This document shows positions 18,210-26,244 of a stretch of 64,000 nucleotides of DNA, one piece after another. Numbering within the stretch: position 1 is the stretch's first letter; each line of letters begins with the position of its first letter. Source of the stretch: Parabacteroides faecis (GTDB lineage Bacteria; Bacteroidota; Bacteroidia; Bacteroidales; Tannerellaceae); the NCBI RefSeq assembly GCF_014647375.1, contig NZ_BMPB01000005.1, positions 186,001-250,000 of the forward strand, given 5' to 3'. Below the pieces are notes generated by a model. It was not told where the DNA came from, searched no databases, and worked only from the letters and a program-made list of their open reading frames with translations. Position numbers and translations under genes: made by a program.

Positions 18210-18935
18210 ATGAAATTAAAAATAAGCAGGATACTGTGCTTACTGATGGTGCTGACAGGTATCTCTTTATATTCGAAAGCACAAGGTAAGGCAGTTATAC
18301 TTGACGCCGATACGGTGGTTGTTGCGCCACCTGACTCTACTGTGCAGGCTGTACTTCAGTCTGCCGATTCGGCAAGCCAGGTCAACAAGGTGAAGGAAGT
18401 CGATATGAAACCGTTCAAACCCAATCCGACAAAGGCGGTCATCTTTTCGGCTATTTTGCCGGGGTTGGGGCAGATATATAACAGGGCATACTGGAAACTT
18501 CCTATTGTATATGGCGGTTTTATGGGATGTATCTACGCGATTACCTGGAATAATAAAAACTATAAGGATTATTCGTCGGCTTATTTTGATTTGATGTATG
18601 ATGTGAAGAATAATCCGGATGATCCGAAGAAATGGAGTGAATCGTGGGTGTCCATAGCCAAGAAGAACGGATATGAACCCGAAAAATTCATTACGGACAC
18701 ACGGTGGCAGGATAATATCAAACGCCGTAAAGATTATTTTCGTCGTTACAGGGACTTGAGTATTATCATTACAGCCGGTGTTTATGCTATCTGTATGATC
18801 GATGCTTATGTGGATGCCCAGTTGTTCGACTTCGACATATCGCCTGATCTGAGTATGCGGCTGGAACCGATGGTTATGCCAAAGACCAGCTTCAGCGAGC
18901 GTATATATGGCCTGAATTGCAGTATAAAATTCTAA
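18210..18935 (+). CDS. DUF5683 membrane protein
   Basis: 241 aa from the ATG at 18210 (a GTG two codons earlier is an unlikely start). A signal-like N-terminus is followed by a low-complexity region. The DUF5683 core is FSAILPGLGQIYNRAYWKLPIVYGG (about 86-110), with further membrane-associated segments near 185-200 and a C-terminal SERIYGLNC. DUF5683 is widespread in Bacteroidetes, usually right after parAB and before the lytic transglycosylase as here. Function unknown; the context suggests a cell-envelope or division role. Confidence 0.85.
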   Translation: MKLKISRILCLLMVLTGISLYSKAQGKAVILDADTVVVAPPDSTVQAVLQSADSASQVNKVKEVDMKPFKPNPTKAVIFSAILPGLGQIYNRAYWKLPIVYGGFMGCIYAITWNNKNYKDYSSAYFDLMYDVKNNPDDPKKWSESWVSIAKKNGYEPEKFITDTRWQDNIKRRKDYFRRYRDLSIIITAGVYAICMIDAYVDAQLFDFDISPDLSMRLEPMVMPKTSFSERIYGLNCSIKF

Positions 18936-18941
18936 TAACAC

Positions 18942-20468
18942 ATGAAATACTTATTATCATTACTCTGTTTCTGCTGTTTCGTTACTGTTGCCCATGCACA
19001 GGAAACAATAACTGAAAATGAAGAACCTCAGTATTCGGACCTCTCTGCCGATTCTTTGTCGGTCGATGTGGGCTTGATACCCGAAAGTCTGGATGCAGAT
19101 GTCGACAGTCTGCTTCGTTCCTGGCATGTGCAATATTTCTCCAAACGGGATGAATACTGCCATGACGATGAAGCAAATGTGTGGTTCCCTGACTCTGTCT
19201 ACCGGGAACGTCTGGAAAGTTTGCCGCGTGTTATTTCTTTACCTTATAATAAGGTAGTACGCGATTGTATCGATTTATATGCCGACCGCCGCCGTAACCT
19301 CGTACGCTATATGCTGGGTATGGCGGATTTTTATTTTCCTATTATCGAGCAGGTGCTGGATGAACATGGTTTACCTATTGAACTGAAATATCTGGCTGTA
19401 GTGGAAAGTGCCTTGAATCCGGTCGCTTTATCCCGTGTCGGTGCCTGCGGCTTGTGGCAGTTCATGCTTCCGACTGGTAAGATTTACGGTTTGGAGATCA
19501 ATAGCCTTGTCGACGATCGCCGCGATCCGGTAAAAGCCACTCATGCTGCCTGCCGTTATTTTAAAGATATGTATGCCATCTACGGTGACTGGAATCTCGT
19601 GCTGGCTTCTTATAACTGTGGCCCGGGTAATGTGAATAAAGCGATACGTCGCTCGGGAGGTAAGACTGATTTCTGGGAGATATTCCCTTATCTGCCCAAA
19701 GAAACCCGGTCGTATGTCCCCCTGTTCATTGCAGCCAATTATATTATGAACTACTATTGCGATCATAATATTTGCCCGATGCAAACAAGTATGCCATTGG
19801 CTACCGATACGGTTGTGGTTACAAAAGCATTGCATCTGGAGCAGGTGGCGGAAGTGTTGCAAATGGATATAGAGCAGGTCCGTGCCTTGAATCCGCAATA
19901 TAAGCGCGATATCATTCCCGGAAACACAGAACCATCCGTACTGAAGTTGCCGGTAAACCAGACATATGCTTTTATTGATAAAGAAGATACGATTTACACT
20001 CACCGTGCGGAAGATTTGCTGGAGAATTGCCTGGCCTATAATCCGAATGGAACCGAGAGCGGAAAATCATCTAATCGTGAAAAGATAACCCATCGTGTAG
20101 CTTCCGGTGAAAATATTTATACAATATCCGATCGCTATGGCGTGACACCGAAAGAAGTGCGCCAGTGGAACGGATTGAAGTCAAATCGTTTGGCTAGTGG
20201 TCGCCGCCTGACTTTGTATGTTGATAACGGAGGTGTGGCTTTTGCTTCCGCAACGAAGTCTAAAACGACACAGAAGACGACTTCTTCATCCGAAATTGTT
20301 GAAAAACAGAGTAATGGCTTTATCTCTTATAAGGTTAAATCGGGAGATTCACTGTATACGATCTCTAAAAAGTATCCAGGTGTATCCGCCGCTTTGATAC
20401 AAAAGGCGAACGGATTATCGAATGCAAATATTCGTCCCGGTCAGGTTCTGAAAATTCCTGTGGGATAA
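18942..20468 (+). CDS. mltD: Membrane-bound lytic murein transglycosylase D-like, SLT plus two LysM
   Basis: 508 aa. Signal peptide ending at AHAQ (about 20). The SLT domain runs about 130-280, with catalytic Glu155 in AVVESALNPVALS and the conserved GLWQFMLPTGKIYGL and NCGPGNVNKAI motifs. Two LysM peptidoglycan-binding repeats follow, at about 385-430 (HRVASGENIYTIS) and 461-507 (YKVKSGDSLYTIS). It cleaves glycan strands to make 1,6-anhydroMurNAc in the periplasm. There is no lipobox, so it is soluble or held by LysM. Seven nt after the DUF5683 gene. Confidence 0.93.
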   Translation: MKYLLSLLCFCCFVTVAHAQETITENEEPQYSDLSADSLSVDVGLIPESLDADVDSLLRSWHVQYFSKRDEYCHDDEANVWFPDSVYRERLESLPRVISLPYNKVVRDCIDLYADRRRNLVRYMLGMADFYFPIIEQVLDEHGLPIELKYLAVVESALNPVALSRVGACGLWQFMLPTGKIYGLEINSLVDDRRDPVKATHAACRYFKDMYAIYGDWNLVLASYNCGPGNVNKAIRRSGGKTDFWEIFPYLPKETRSYVPLFIAANYIMNYYCDHNICPMQTSMPLATDTVVVTKALHLEQVAEVLQMDIEQVRALNPQYKRDIIPGNTEPSVLKLPVNQTYAFIDKEDTIYTHRAEDLLENCLAYNPNGTESGKSSNREKITHRVASGENIYTISDRYGVTPKEVRQWNGLKSNRLASGRRLTLYVDNGGVAFASATKSKTTQKTTSSSEIVEKQSNGFISYKVKSGDSLYTISKKYPGVSAALIQKANGLSNANIRPGQVLKIPVG

Positions 20469-20515
20469 AACATGCTATTTTCCCGGCTTCCGTGCTGATG
20501 TTTCATGAATATTTG

Positions 20516-20523
20516 TATATTTG
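20516..20523 (+). promoter_or_regulatory. -7 element before the rel gene
   Basis: TATATTTG, 41 nt upstream of the ATG at 20564. The -33 is not evident. Confidence 0.5.
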
Positions 20524-20563
20524 TGGTTACAGACGTTAGATATAAAAAGAAGAGGTTGTAACC

Positions 20564-22852
20564 ATGAGCGATGCGATAGACACAAAAGACACAAAGGATG
20601 CAGGTGAAATGACACCGGCTATGTTGGCGGATGAAAAGATGATCCAGGACGGTTTTAATGAGTTGCTGGACGACTATCTGAAATCGAACCACCGGAGAAA
20701 AGTGGAGCGCATTACCAAAGCGTTTAACTTTGCCAACCAGGCACATGCAGGCGTGAAACGTCGTTCCGGTGAACCTTATATCATGCACCCTATCGCTGTT
20801 GCACGGATTGTTTGCCGTGAGATGGGATTGGGGTCTACCTCTATTTGTTCGGCATTGCTCCATGATGTGGTGGAAGATACGGAGTATACCGTACAGGATA
20901 TCAGCGATATGTTTGGTCCGAAGATCGCACAGATCGTAGACGGACTGACTAAGATCTCCGGAGGTATCTTTGGAGAACAGGCCTCCGCCCAGGCGGAAAA
21001 CTTCCGTAAGCTGTTGCTTACCATGAGTGACGATATCCGTGTGATCCTGATCAAAATAGCCGACCGTCTGCATAATATGCGAACCTTGGGTTCCATGCTT
21101 CCCGCCAAACAATTCAAGATTGCCGGAGAAACACTTTATCTCTATGCTCCTTTAGCGCATCGTCTGGGTCTTTTTACTATCAAAACGGAACTGGAAGACC
21201 TGAGTTTCAAATATGAACATCCCCAGGAATATGATTTTATCGAACAGAAACTGAAGTCTACGGAAGAAAGTCGTAATACTTTATTCGAGCACTTTGCAAT
21301 CCCAGTCGATAAAAAGTTGAAGGATATGGGCTTGAATTATGAAATGAAAGCCCGTGTGAAATCAGCCTATTCCATCTGGAACAAGATGGAAAGTAAAGGA
21401 ATCACTTTTGAGGATATCTATGATCTGTATGCCGTCCGTATCATTTTCGACCCGCTGCCGGGTGTGGATGAAAAAAATATGTGCTGGGATATCTACTCGG
21501 CTATTACCGATATTTACCGTATCCGTCCCGACCGTATCCGCGACTGGGTGAGCCGTCCGAAAGCGAACGGATATCAGGCTCTTCACCTGACGGTTATGGG
21601 ACCTGACGGACAATGGGTGGAAATACAGATCCGCAGCCGCCGTATGGACGATATCGCCGAGAAGGGATTTGCCGCACACTGGAAATATAAAGAACACAGT
21701 GTGGAGGAAGATACCGAACTCGACAAATGGCTTCAGACAATTACTGAGATCCTCGAAAGTCCGGACCCGAATGCACTCGACTTCTTGGATACGATCAAAC
21801 TGAACTTGTTTACTTCTGAGATATTCGTATTTACTCCGAAAGGAGATATCAAGACGTTGCCACAAGGTGCAACAGCGCTTGACTTTGCTTATGCACTACA
21901 TACCAATATCGGCAATAAATGTATCGGGGCGAAAGTAAATCATCGTCTGGTGCCTCTCAGTCATCCGCTGGCCAGTGGAGACCAGGTGGAGATATTGACT
22001 TCCCGTTCCCAGGAACCGCAGGCAGAATGGCTTAATTTTGTCACGACGGCAAAAGCCCGTTCGAAGATCGATGCCGTACTAAAACGTGCCCGTAAGGATG
22101 CCGCCAGGCTGGGAGAGGAAAAGGTTATTGTTGCCTTCAAGCGTTCGGAAATGGAGCCGAGTACTTCCAATCTGGATAAGCTCTGTATGTATTTCGGTTT
22201 CTCCAAACGTGAAGAGTTTTATTATGCTGTAGAAAAAGGAGATGTAGCCTTACCCGATAACATAAAGAAATTATTGAAAGAGAAGACTGACAATGTCTTA
22301 TTCAAATATGTAAAGCAGGCACTGGGTGTCGGCTCTAAGAATAATAAGTCGAAAGAGGAAACAGCGCAGGAAGAAAAGCCGAAAGTAAAATATGATAAGT
22401 CGAAACCTTATATTTTGCGCGAAGAAGCTTTTGAACGTAACTATGTGATTGCAGAATGCTGTAAGCCGATTCCGGGTGATGAAGCGCTGGGCTTTATCAA
22501 CGACGACGGAAATGTCGTTGTTCATAAACGTTCCTGTCCGATCGCCATGCGGTTGAAGAGTAGTTTTGGCGAACGTATCCTGAATACGGAATGGAGTAGC
22601 CATAAGAATGCTTCTTTCGAAGCTACTTTGGAGGTGAAAGGTATCGACTCGATCGGCGTTCTGAATACGATCACCAAGACGATTGCCGATGATTTCAGTG
22701 TAAATATCATGCGTCTGCTTATTGAAGCGAAAGACGGTGTGTTTGAAGGAAAGATTAAGATGAAAGTACACGATGTGGAAGATATCCAGAAAATGTGTGT
22801 GACGCTTTCAAAGATCAAGAACATTAAGTCAGTCGGTCGTGTGGCAGACTAA
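20564..22852 (+). CDS. Bifunctional (p)ppGpp synthetase/hydrolase (Rel/SpoT)
   Basis: 762 aa. The HD hydrolase domain has H61 and H100-D101 in LLHDVVEDTEYT and RLHNMRTL near 170. The synthetase domain contains YDLYAVRIIFD, GYQALHLTVMGPDG and VEIQIRSRRMD. Next come TGS (FVFTPKGDIKTLP), an alpha-helical middle with CCKPIPGDE, and a C-terminal ACT domain. Both halves keep their catalytic motifs, so it should both make and degrade the stringent-response alarmone. It has its own promoter downstream of the par block. Confidence 0.96.
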   Translation: MSDAIDTKDTKDAGEMTPAMLADEKMIQDGFNELLDDYLKSNHRRKVERITKAFNFANQAHAGVKRRSGEPYIMHPIAVARIVCREMGLGSTSICSALLHDVVEDTEYTVQDISDMFGPKIAQIVDGLTKISGGIFGEQASAQAENFRKLLLTMSDDIRVILIKIADRLHNMRTLGSMLPAKQFKIAGETLYLYAPLAHRLGLFTIKTELEDLSFKYEHPQEYDFIEQKLKSTEESRNTLFEHFAIPVDKKLKDMGLNYEMKARVKSAYSIWNKMESKGITFEDIYDLYAVRIIFDPLPGVDEKNMCWDIYSAITDIYRIRPDRIRDWVSRPKANGYQALHLTVMGPDGQWVEIQIRSRRMDDIAEKGFAAHWKYKEHSVEEDTELDKWLQTITEILESPDPNALDFLDTIKLNLFTSEIFVFTPKGDIKTLPQGATALDFAYALHTNIGNKCIGAKVNHRLVPLSHPLASGDQVEILTSRSQEPQAEWLNFVTTAKARSKIDAVLKRARKDAARLGEEKVIVAFKRSEMEPSTSNLDKLCMYFGFSKREEFYYAVEKGDVALPDNIKKLLKEKTDNVLFKYVKQALGVGSKNNKSKEETAQEEKPKVKYDKSKPYILREEAFERNYVIAECCKPIPGDEALGFINDDGNVVVHKRSCPIAMRLKSSFGERILNTEWSSHKNASFEATLEVKGIDSIGVLNTITKTIADDFSVNIMRLLIEAKDGVFEGKIKMKVHDVEDIQKMCVTLSKIKNIKSVGRVAD

Positions 22853-22860
22853 CAAGGTAG

Positions 22861-22882
22861 GTATTTTAACCCCTTAAAATAC
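22861..22882. repeat. Hairpin between rel and flavodoxin genes
   Basis: GTATTTTAA-CCCC-TTAAAATAC, a 9-bp perfect dyad 8 nt after the rel stop, overlapping the left edge of the dyad operator at 22879. AT-rich with no T-tract, so more likely regulatory than a terminator. Confidence 0.5.
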
Positions 22883-22897
22883 ACATTTCTAGGTATT
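22879..22897. promoter_or_regulatory. Dyad operator candidate at the flavodoxin promoter
   Basis: ATACACATTTCTAGGTATT: the ATACC-N8-GGTATT dyad with one mismatch in the left half. Its right half overlaps the presumptive -33 (ATTG, 22895-22898). A -7-like GACCTTTG follows at 22919-22926. Confidence 0.55.
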
Positions 22898-22952
22898 GCC
22901 TTTATACCGGAGATATATGACCTTTGTCTTCATCAATTAAATTATAAAACAG

Positions 22953-23462
22953 ATGAAGACAATTGGTATTTTTTACGGTTCTTCAACCGGGACAACAGAA
23001 GATATTGCAAAACGTATAGCAGCCAAATTAGGTGTGGATGCTTCTAACCTGTATGATGTAGCGAAGGCTTCTCCTTCGGATCTGGGTAATTATGAAGCGT
23101 TAATTCTAGGTAGCTCTACCTGGGGAGCCGGCGATTTGCAGGATGACTGGTATGATTTCCTTGCTAAGATAAAAAAGTTGGATTTATCCGGTAAGCTCGT
23201 GGCTATTTTCGGTTGCGGCGACTCTTCCTCTTTCAGCGACACCTTCTGTGACGCTATCGGAACGATCTATACTGATTTGCAGGGTACAGGATGCACATTT
23301 ATCGGAAATGTGGCAACAGACGGTTATTCCTACGATGATTCGACAGCTGTTGTCGACGGGCAGTTCGTCGGTCTTCCGCTGGATGAGCTGAATGAAGACG
23401 ACCAGACCGAATCCCGCCTCGATGCATGGATCGCCTCTTTGAAGAAAGAAGGATTGGAGTAA
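22953..23462 (+). CDS. fldA: Flavodoxin
   Basis: 169 aa, long-chain type. The FMN phosphate loop GSSTGTTE is at residues 9-16 and the flavin-flanking loops are STWGAGDLQDDWYDF and FGCGDSSSFSDTFCDA. It is a low-potential electron carrier that replaces ferredoxin when iron is scarce. It is followed by a DUF2023 gene, its usual partner in Bacteroidetes. The upstream dyad shared with the hmu and siderophore loci suggests iron-dependent control (inference). Confidence 0.95.
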   Translation: MKTIGIFYGSSTGTTEDIAKRIAAKLGVDASNLYDVAKASPSDLGNYEALILGSSTWGAGDLQDDWYDFLAKIKKLDLSGKLVAIFGCGDSSSFSDTFCDAIGTIYTDLQGTGCTFIGNVATDGYSYDDSTAVVDGQFVGLPLDELNEDDQTESRLDAWIASLKKEGLE

Positions 23463-23505
23463 TTGATTTCAAACGTATATTATTAAGATACTATCAGTCA
23501 GCATC

Positions 23506-23892
23506 ATGGTAATGGCCAGAGATAATAAAATTCCCGGAGAGGTAAAGGTTTTTCTGAATCATATCTACGAATATAAAAAAGGGGTACGAAGCATGGTTTT
23601 GTGCACGATCAATAAATCTTATGAGCGGATTGCAACCGATCGTCTGGAAAGCCAGCAGATTTGTTATGTGAAGCAGGATGCCGGTGAGCGGAGCGTCAAT
23701 ATCTATTTCGGCAGGCCCGAATGTATTGAAGCCATCCGTTTACTGGTTACCCGGCCTTTGAATTTGCTTACTCCGGAAGAGGATTTTATTCTCGGTGCTT
23801 TACTGGGATATGATATTTGTATGCAGTGTGAACGTTTCTGTACTAAGAAGAAACAGGCATTATCATCTGACCTGGCTGGTATGGTAGGATAG
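23506..23892 (+). CDS. DUF2023 protein, flavodoxin partner
   Basis: 128 aa (a second ATG two codons later is also possible). No signal peptide. The middle has ERSVNIYFGRPECIEAIRLL, and near the C-terminus lies a Cys cluster CMQCERFC. DUF2023 genes are found beside flavodoxin genes across Bacteroidales, as here with 43 nt between. Function unknown; the Cys cluster suggests metal or redox chemistry. A terminator follows. Confidence 0.83.
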   Translation: MVMARDNKIPGEVKVFLNHIYEYKKGVRSMVLCTINKSYERIATDRLESQQICYVKQDAGERSVNIYFGRPECIEAIRLLVTRPLNLLTPEEDFILGALLGYDICMQCERFCTKKKQALSSDLAGMVG

Positions 23893-23919
23893 TTTTCCCT
23901 AAAATTGTTTATTTACAGA

Positions 23920-23953
23920 AGAGTGTCATACTTTGGTATGGCGCTCTTTTTGT
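23920..23953 (+). terminator. Terminator of the fldA-DUF2023 operon
   Basis: AGAGTGTCATAC - TTTG - GTATGGCGCTCT, 12 pairs with two G-T, followed by TTTTTG. Confidence 0.85.
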
Positions 23954-24170
23954 TTGCCCAGCACGACCATATTCTATCGGATACAAGTCTCTAACGCACC
24001 CTAACAGCGGGAAGCGTCCAGTCGCAGTAACGGTAACCCCTCAATCCTTGGGTTATACAGCCAATTGCATCGTGGTTGAAGAACCGCTATATGCTGAACG
24101 GCACGTACAGTGGTGTGAGAGGTCGGAAAATGAAGTAGGAGGAAAATGAAGAAGTTTTCCTCCTACTCGA
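23954..24170 (+). mobile_element. 3' remnant of a group II intron (domains V and VI)
   Basis: 24081-24114 is exactly 34 nt long and folds as domain V. It has a lower helix of ACCGCT with AGTGGT, a CG bulge on the 3' side, an upper TATGC/GCA-CG-TA helix and a TGAACG-like loop. The following GTGTGAGAGG is typical of bacterial introns. 24134-24167 is a domain VI hairpin, a perfect 13-bp stem (AGTAGGAGGAAAA with its complement). No reverse-transcriptase frame or domain I is left; the 127 nt before domain V look degenerate. It starts right after a transcription terminator. Confidence 0.7.
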
Positions 24171-24233
24171 TTGTTGAGACACCGAGAAGTCATCATTAGT
24201 ATCTTTTTTCCCCTATGCTTAAAATTTGATTTG

Positions 24234-24264
24234 TTTGTCTAACCAATAACTTTTAATATATTTG
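24234..24264 (+). promoter_or_regulatory. Promoter of the ECF sigma/FecR operon
   Basis: TTTG (24234-24237), 19 nt, TATATTTG (24257-24264): perfect match and spacing for a Bacteroides housekeeping promoter. The leader to the sigma ATG (24495) is about 220 nt with nothing else recognisable in it. Confidence 0.82.
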
Positions 24265-24494
24265 CGTTGTTTAACTGATTCTTTCGGATAAAATCTGGTA
24301 AATTTATAGAAGAAGATGGGTTAACGTATTCCGCATCGTATTTGTAAATATGGTATGGGGGTATGTTGCTTATTTACTTCTACGGTATTCCAGAGCTTTC
24401 CGATAGATAAGTTACTGCTCTCACACTTCATATATAATTAAAAAAGTATTATTTGGAGATCGAGAAGCCGTGATTTAATTTACACAGAAGAAAG

Positions 24495-25064
24495 ATGCTG
24501 GCTGAAAAGAAAATACTATCTGACCATTTTGAAGAAATATATGTCTCCTGGTTTTCCCGGATGAAGTATTTCGCATTGGAGTATGTCGTGTCGGAAGAAG
24601 ACGCCGAGAATGTCGTGCAAGACGTATTTACCGAGCTATGGGAAAGAAAAGAAATCCTGGCATATGATGTGAACCTGGTCGCCCTGCTCTTTACTTCGAT
24701 TAAGAACCGTAGTATCGACCTCTTACGCCACCGCATTGTTGTGAGGGAGGCTGTCAACCTGATGCAGGAAGAATATCAGGCTACTTTGCGGATGAAACTT
24801 ACCTCTCTGGAATTATTCGATCAGTCCCTACTCTCCGAGCAAGATATCGAACGGATTATTACCGAAGTAATAGATTCTCTGCCAGAAAAATGTCGGAAAA
24901 TTTTTATCAAAAGTAAGATAGAGGGTAAAAAGCAGAAAGACATAGCTGTCGAATTGAATATTTCCCTTAAAACCGTTGAAAACCAAATGGCTATCGCTTA
25001 TAAGAAAATTAAAAGCGAATTGAAAGACTATCTCCCCTTATTAATATTTTTGCTCGCTAATTAA
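24495..25064 (+). CDS. ECF sigma factor of the polysaccharide utilisation locus
   Basis: 189 aa, Bacteroidetes expansion-family sigma-70. Region 2 has YVVSEEDAENVVQDVFTELWE and FTSIKNRSIDLLRHR; region 4 has LPEKCRKIFIKSKIEGKKQKDIA and SLKTVENQMAIAYKKIK. Upstream of a FecR anti-sigma and a SusC with an STN domain, it completes a trans-envelope relay: substrate at SusC signals through FecR and frees the sigma factor to transcribe the susCD-GH43 genes. Confidence 0.94.
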   Translation: MLAEKKILSDHFEEIYVSWFSRMKYFALEYVVSEEDAENVVQDVFTELWERKEILAYDVNLVALLFTSIKNRSIDLLRHRIVVREAVNLMQEEYQATLRMKLTSLELFDQSLLSEQDIERIITEVIDSLPEKCRKIFIKSKIEGKKQKDIAVELNISLKTVENQMAIAYKKIKSELKDYLPLLIFLLAN

Positions 25065-25131
25065 AAAAAACGTTTATCCTCTTGGGGGTTTTGGTTTCCT
25101 GATCCGTTTATTAATAACAAAAGCGGAAAAT

Positions 25132-26112
25132 ATGAACGAACGGATACATAAATACTTTTATGAGGAACTTTCCACGGAAGAGCGACTATCCCTGCTGCGC
25201 GATGTCGAGGCGAGCGAAGAACTCAAAAAAGAATTTGCGGAATATCAAAATCTATATGCCTTGTTGAACTTAGGATATCAGGTACAGGATAAAGCAATCG
25301 GCAAACAGAAATACGATCGCTTTATTTTGCAGAAGCAACACGCTATAATGTGGAAGCGTTGGACACGCCGGATTGGGTATGCGGCTGCTATTCTGATATT
25401 AGTCGTTTCAACAAGTATATTGACATATTGGTATGCACAGCCTGAGCAAACGGAGTTTTTATCGGAGAATGTGATGAATACTGTGTACGCTCCTGCCGGA
25501 CAGCGGGCACAACTGGTCTTGCAGGATGGGACGGAAGTCTGGTTGAATGCAGGATCTCGACTTGATTATCCTTCTGCTTTTGCAGAAGAGAGGAGAGTCT
25601 ATCTTACAGGTGAGGGATTTTTTAAAGTTGCTAAGGATAAAACAAGACCATTTGTTGTCTCTACACAGACGATTGACATAAAGGCTTTAGGTACGGAGTT
25701 CAATGTACTTAGCTATCCAAAATCAAAATATGCGGAGGTTTCTTTACAAGAAGGTTCTGTCAAAGCTTATTTTCCTGAATCTGAATCTGAAGGATTGATT
25801 TTGTCTCCGGGACAATTGTTGGTGCAAAAGGGAGATTCATTAAAGCTAGAGAATATGAATTGGGATGAGTTGCTTTGGAAAAAGGGAATTTATGTTTTTA
25901 GAAAGCAAAAATTGGAGACTATAATAGAAAAGCTGGCATTGTATTTTAATGTAGATATAATTGTCCGGAATCCAGAAATACTGGAGTATGAATATGTCGG
26001 TAAATTTCGTCAAAGGGATGGTATTATGACTATTTTGAAGGTGATTCAAGATATTCATCATTTTAAGATTGAGAAAAATGATGAGTTGAATCAAATCGTT
26101 TTATCTAAATAA
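25132..26112 (+). CDS. FecR-type anti-sigma regulator
   Basis: 326 aa. Cytoplasmic N-terminus about 1-80, one transmembrane helix at about 82-102 (IGYAAAILILVVSTSILTYW), then the periplasmic FecR domain (VYAPAGQRAQLVLQDGTEVWLNAGSRLDYP near 122-150) and the C-terminal DUF4974 domain (IEKLALYFNVDI). It holds the upstream sigma factor until the STN domain of SusC signals. Base composition shifts inside the gene: the 5' part is GC-richer and the part after about 25600 is AT-rich like the genes downstream. A hairpin follows before susC. Confidence 0.93.
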   Translation: MNERIHKYFYEELSTEERLSLLRDVEASEELKKEFAEYQNLYALLNLGYQVQDKAIGKQKYDRFILQKQHAIMWKRWTRRIGYAAAILILVVSTSILTYWYAQPEQTEFLSENVMNTVYAPAGQRAQLVLQDGTEVWLNAGSRLDYPSAFAEERRVYLTGEGFFKVAKDKTRPFVVSTQTIDIKALGTEFNVLSYPKSKYAEVSLQEGSVKAYFPESESEGLILSPGQLLVQKGDSLKLENMNWDELLWKKGIYVFRKQKLETIIEKLALYFNVDIIVRNPEILEYEYVGKFRQRDGIMTILKVIQDIHHFKIEKNDELNQIVLSK

Positions 26113-26162
26113 TGTGTTTAATATTTTAAAATAAATGTATCTATGAGCCCATGAAAAAATGT

Positions 26163-26194
26163 AAATCGGCAGATATTGCAGTATCTGCCGATTT
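26163..26194 (+). terminator. Hairpin between FecR and SusC genes
   Basis: AAATCGGCAGATA - TTGCAG - TATCTGCCGATTT, 13-bp perfect stem followed by TTAG. Probably ends the regulator transcript, so that susC expression depends on the sigma factor. Confidence 0.75.
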
Positions 26195-26244
26195 TAGAAA
26201 GTAAACCTGTTAGAATAATTAGTATTTACTTAATTTACAAATGT

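Noticed and set aside
18267-18941. 224-codon minus-strand frame opposite the DUF5683 gene
   Set aside because: The plus strand carries a recognised family with operon context; the antisense frame has none.
24265-24494. Riboswitch or small gene in the long leader of the ECF sigma gene
   Set aside because: No conserved fold or frame could be recognised; only a leader is supported.
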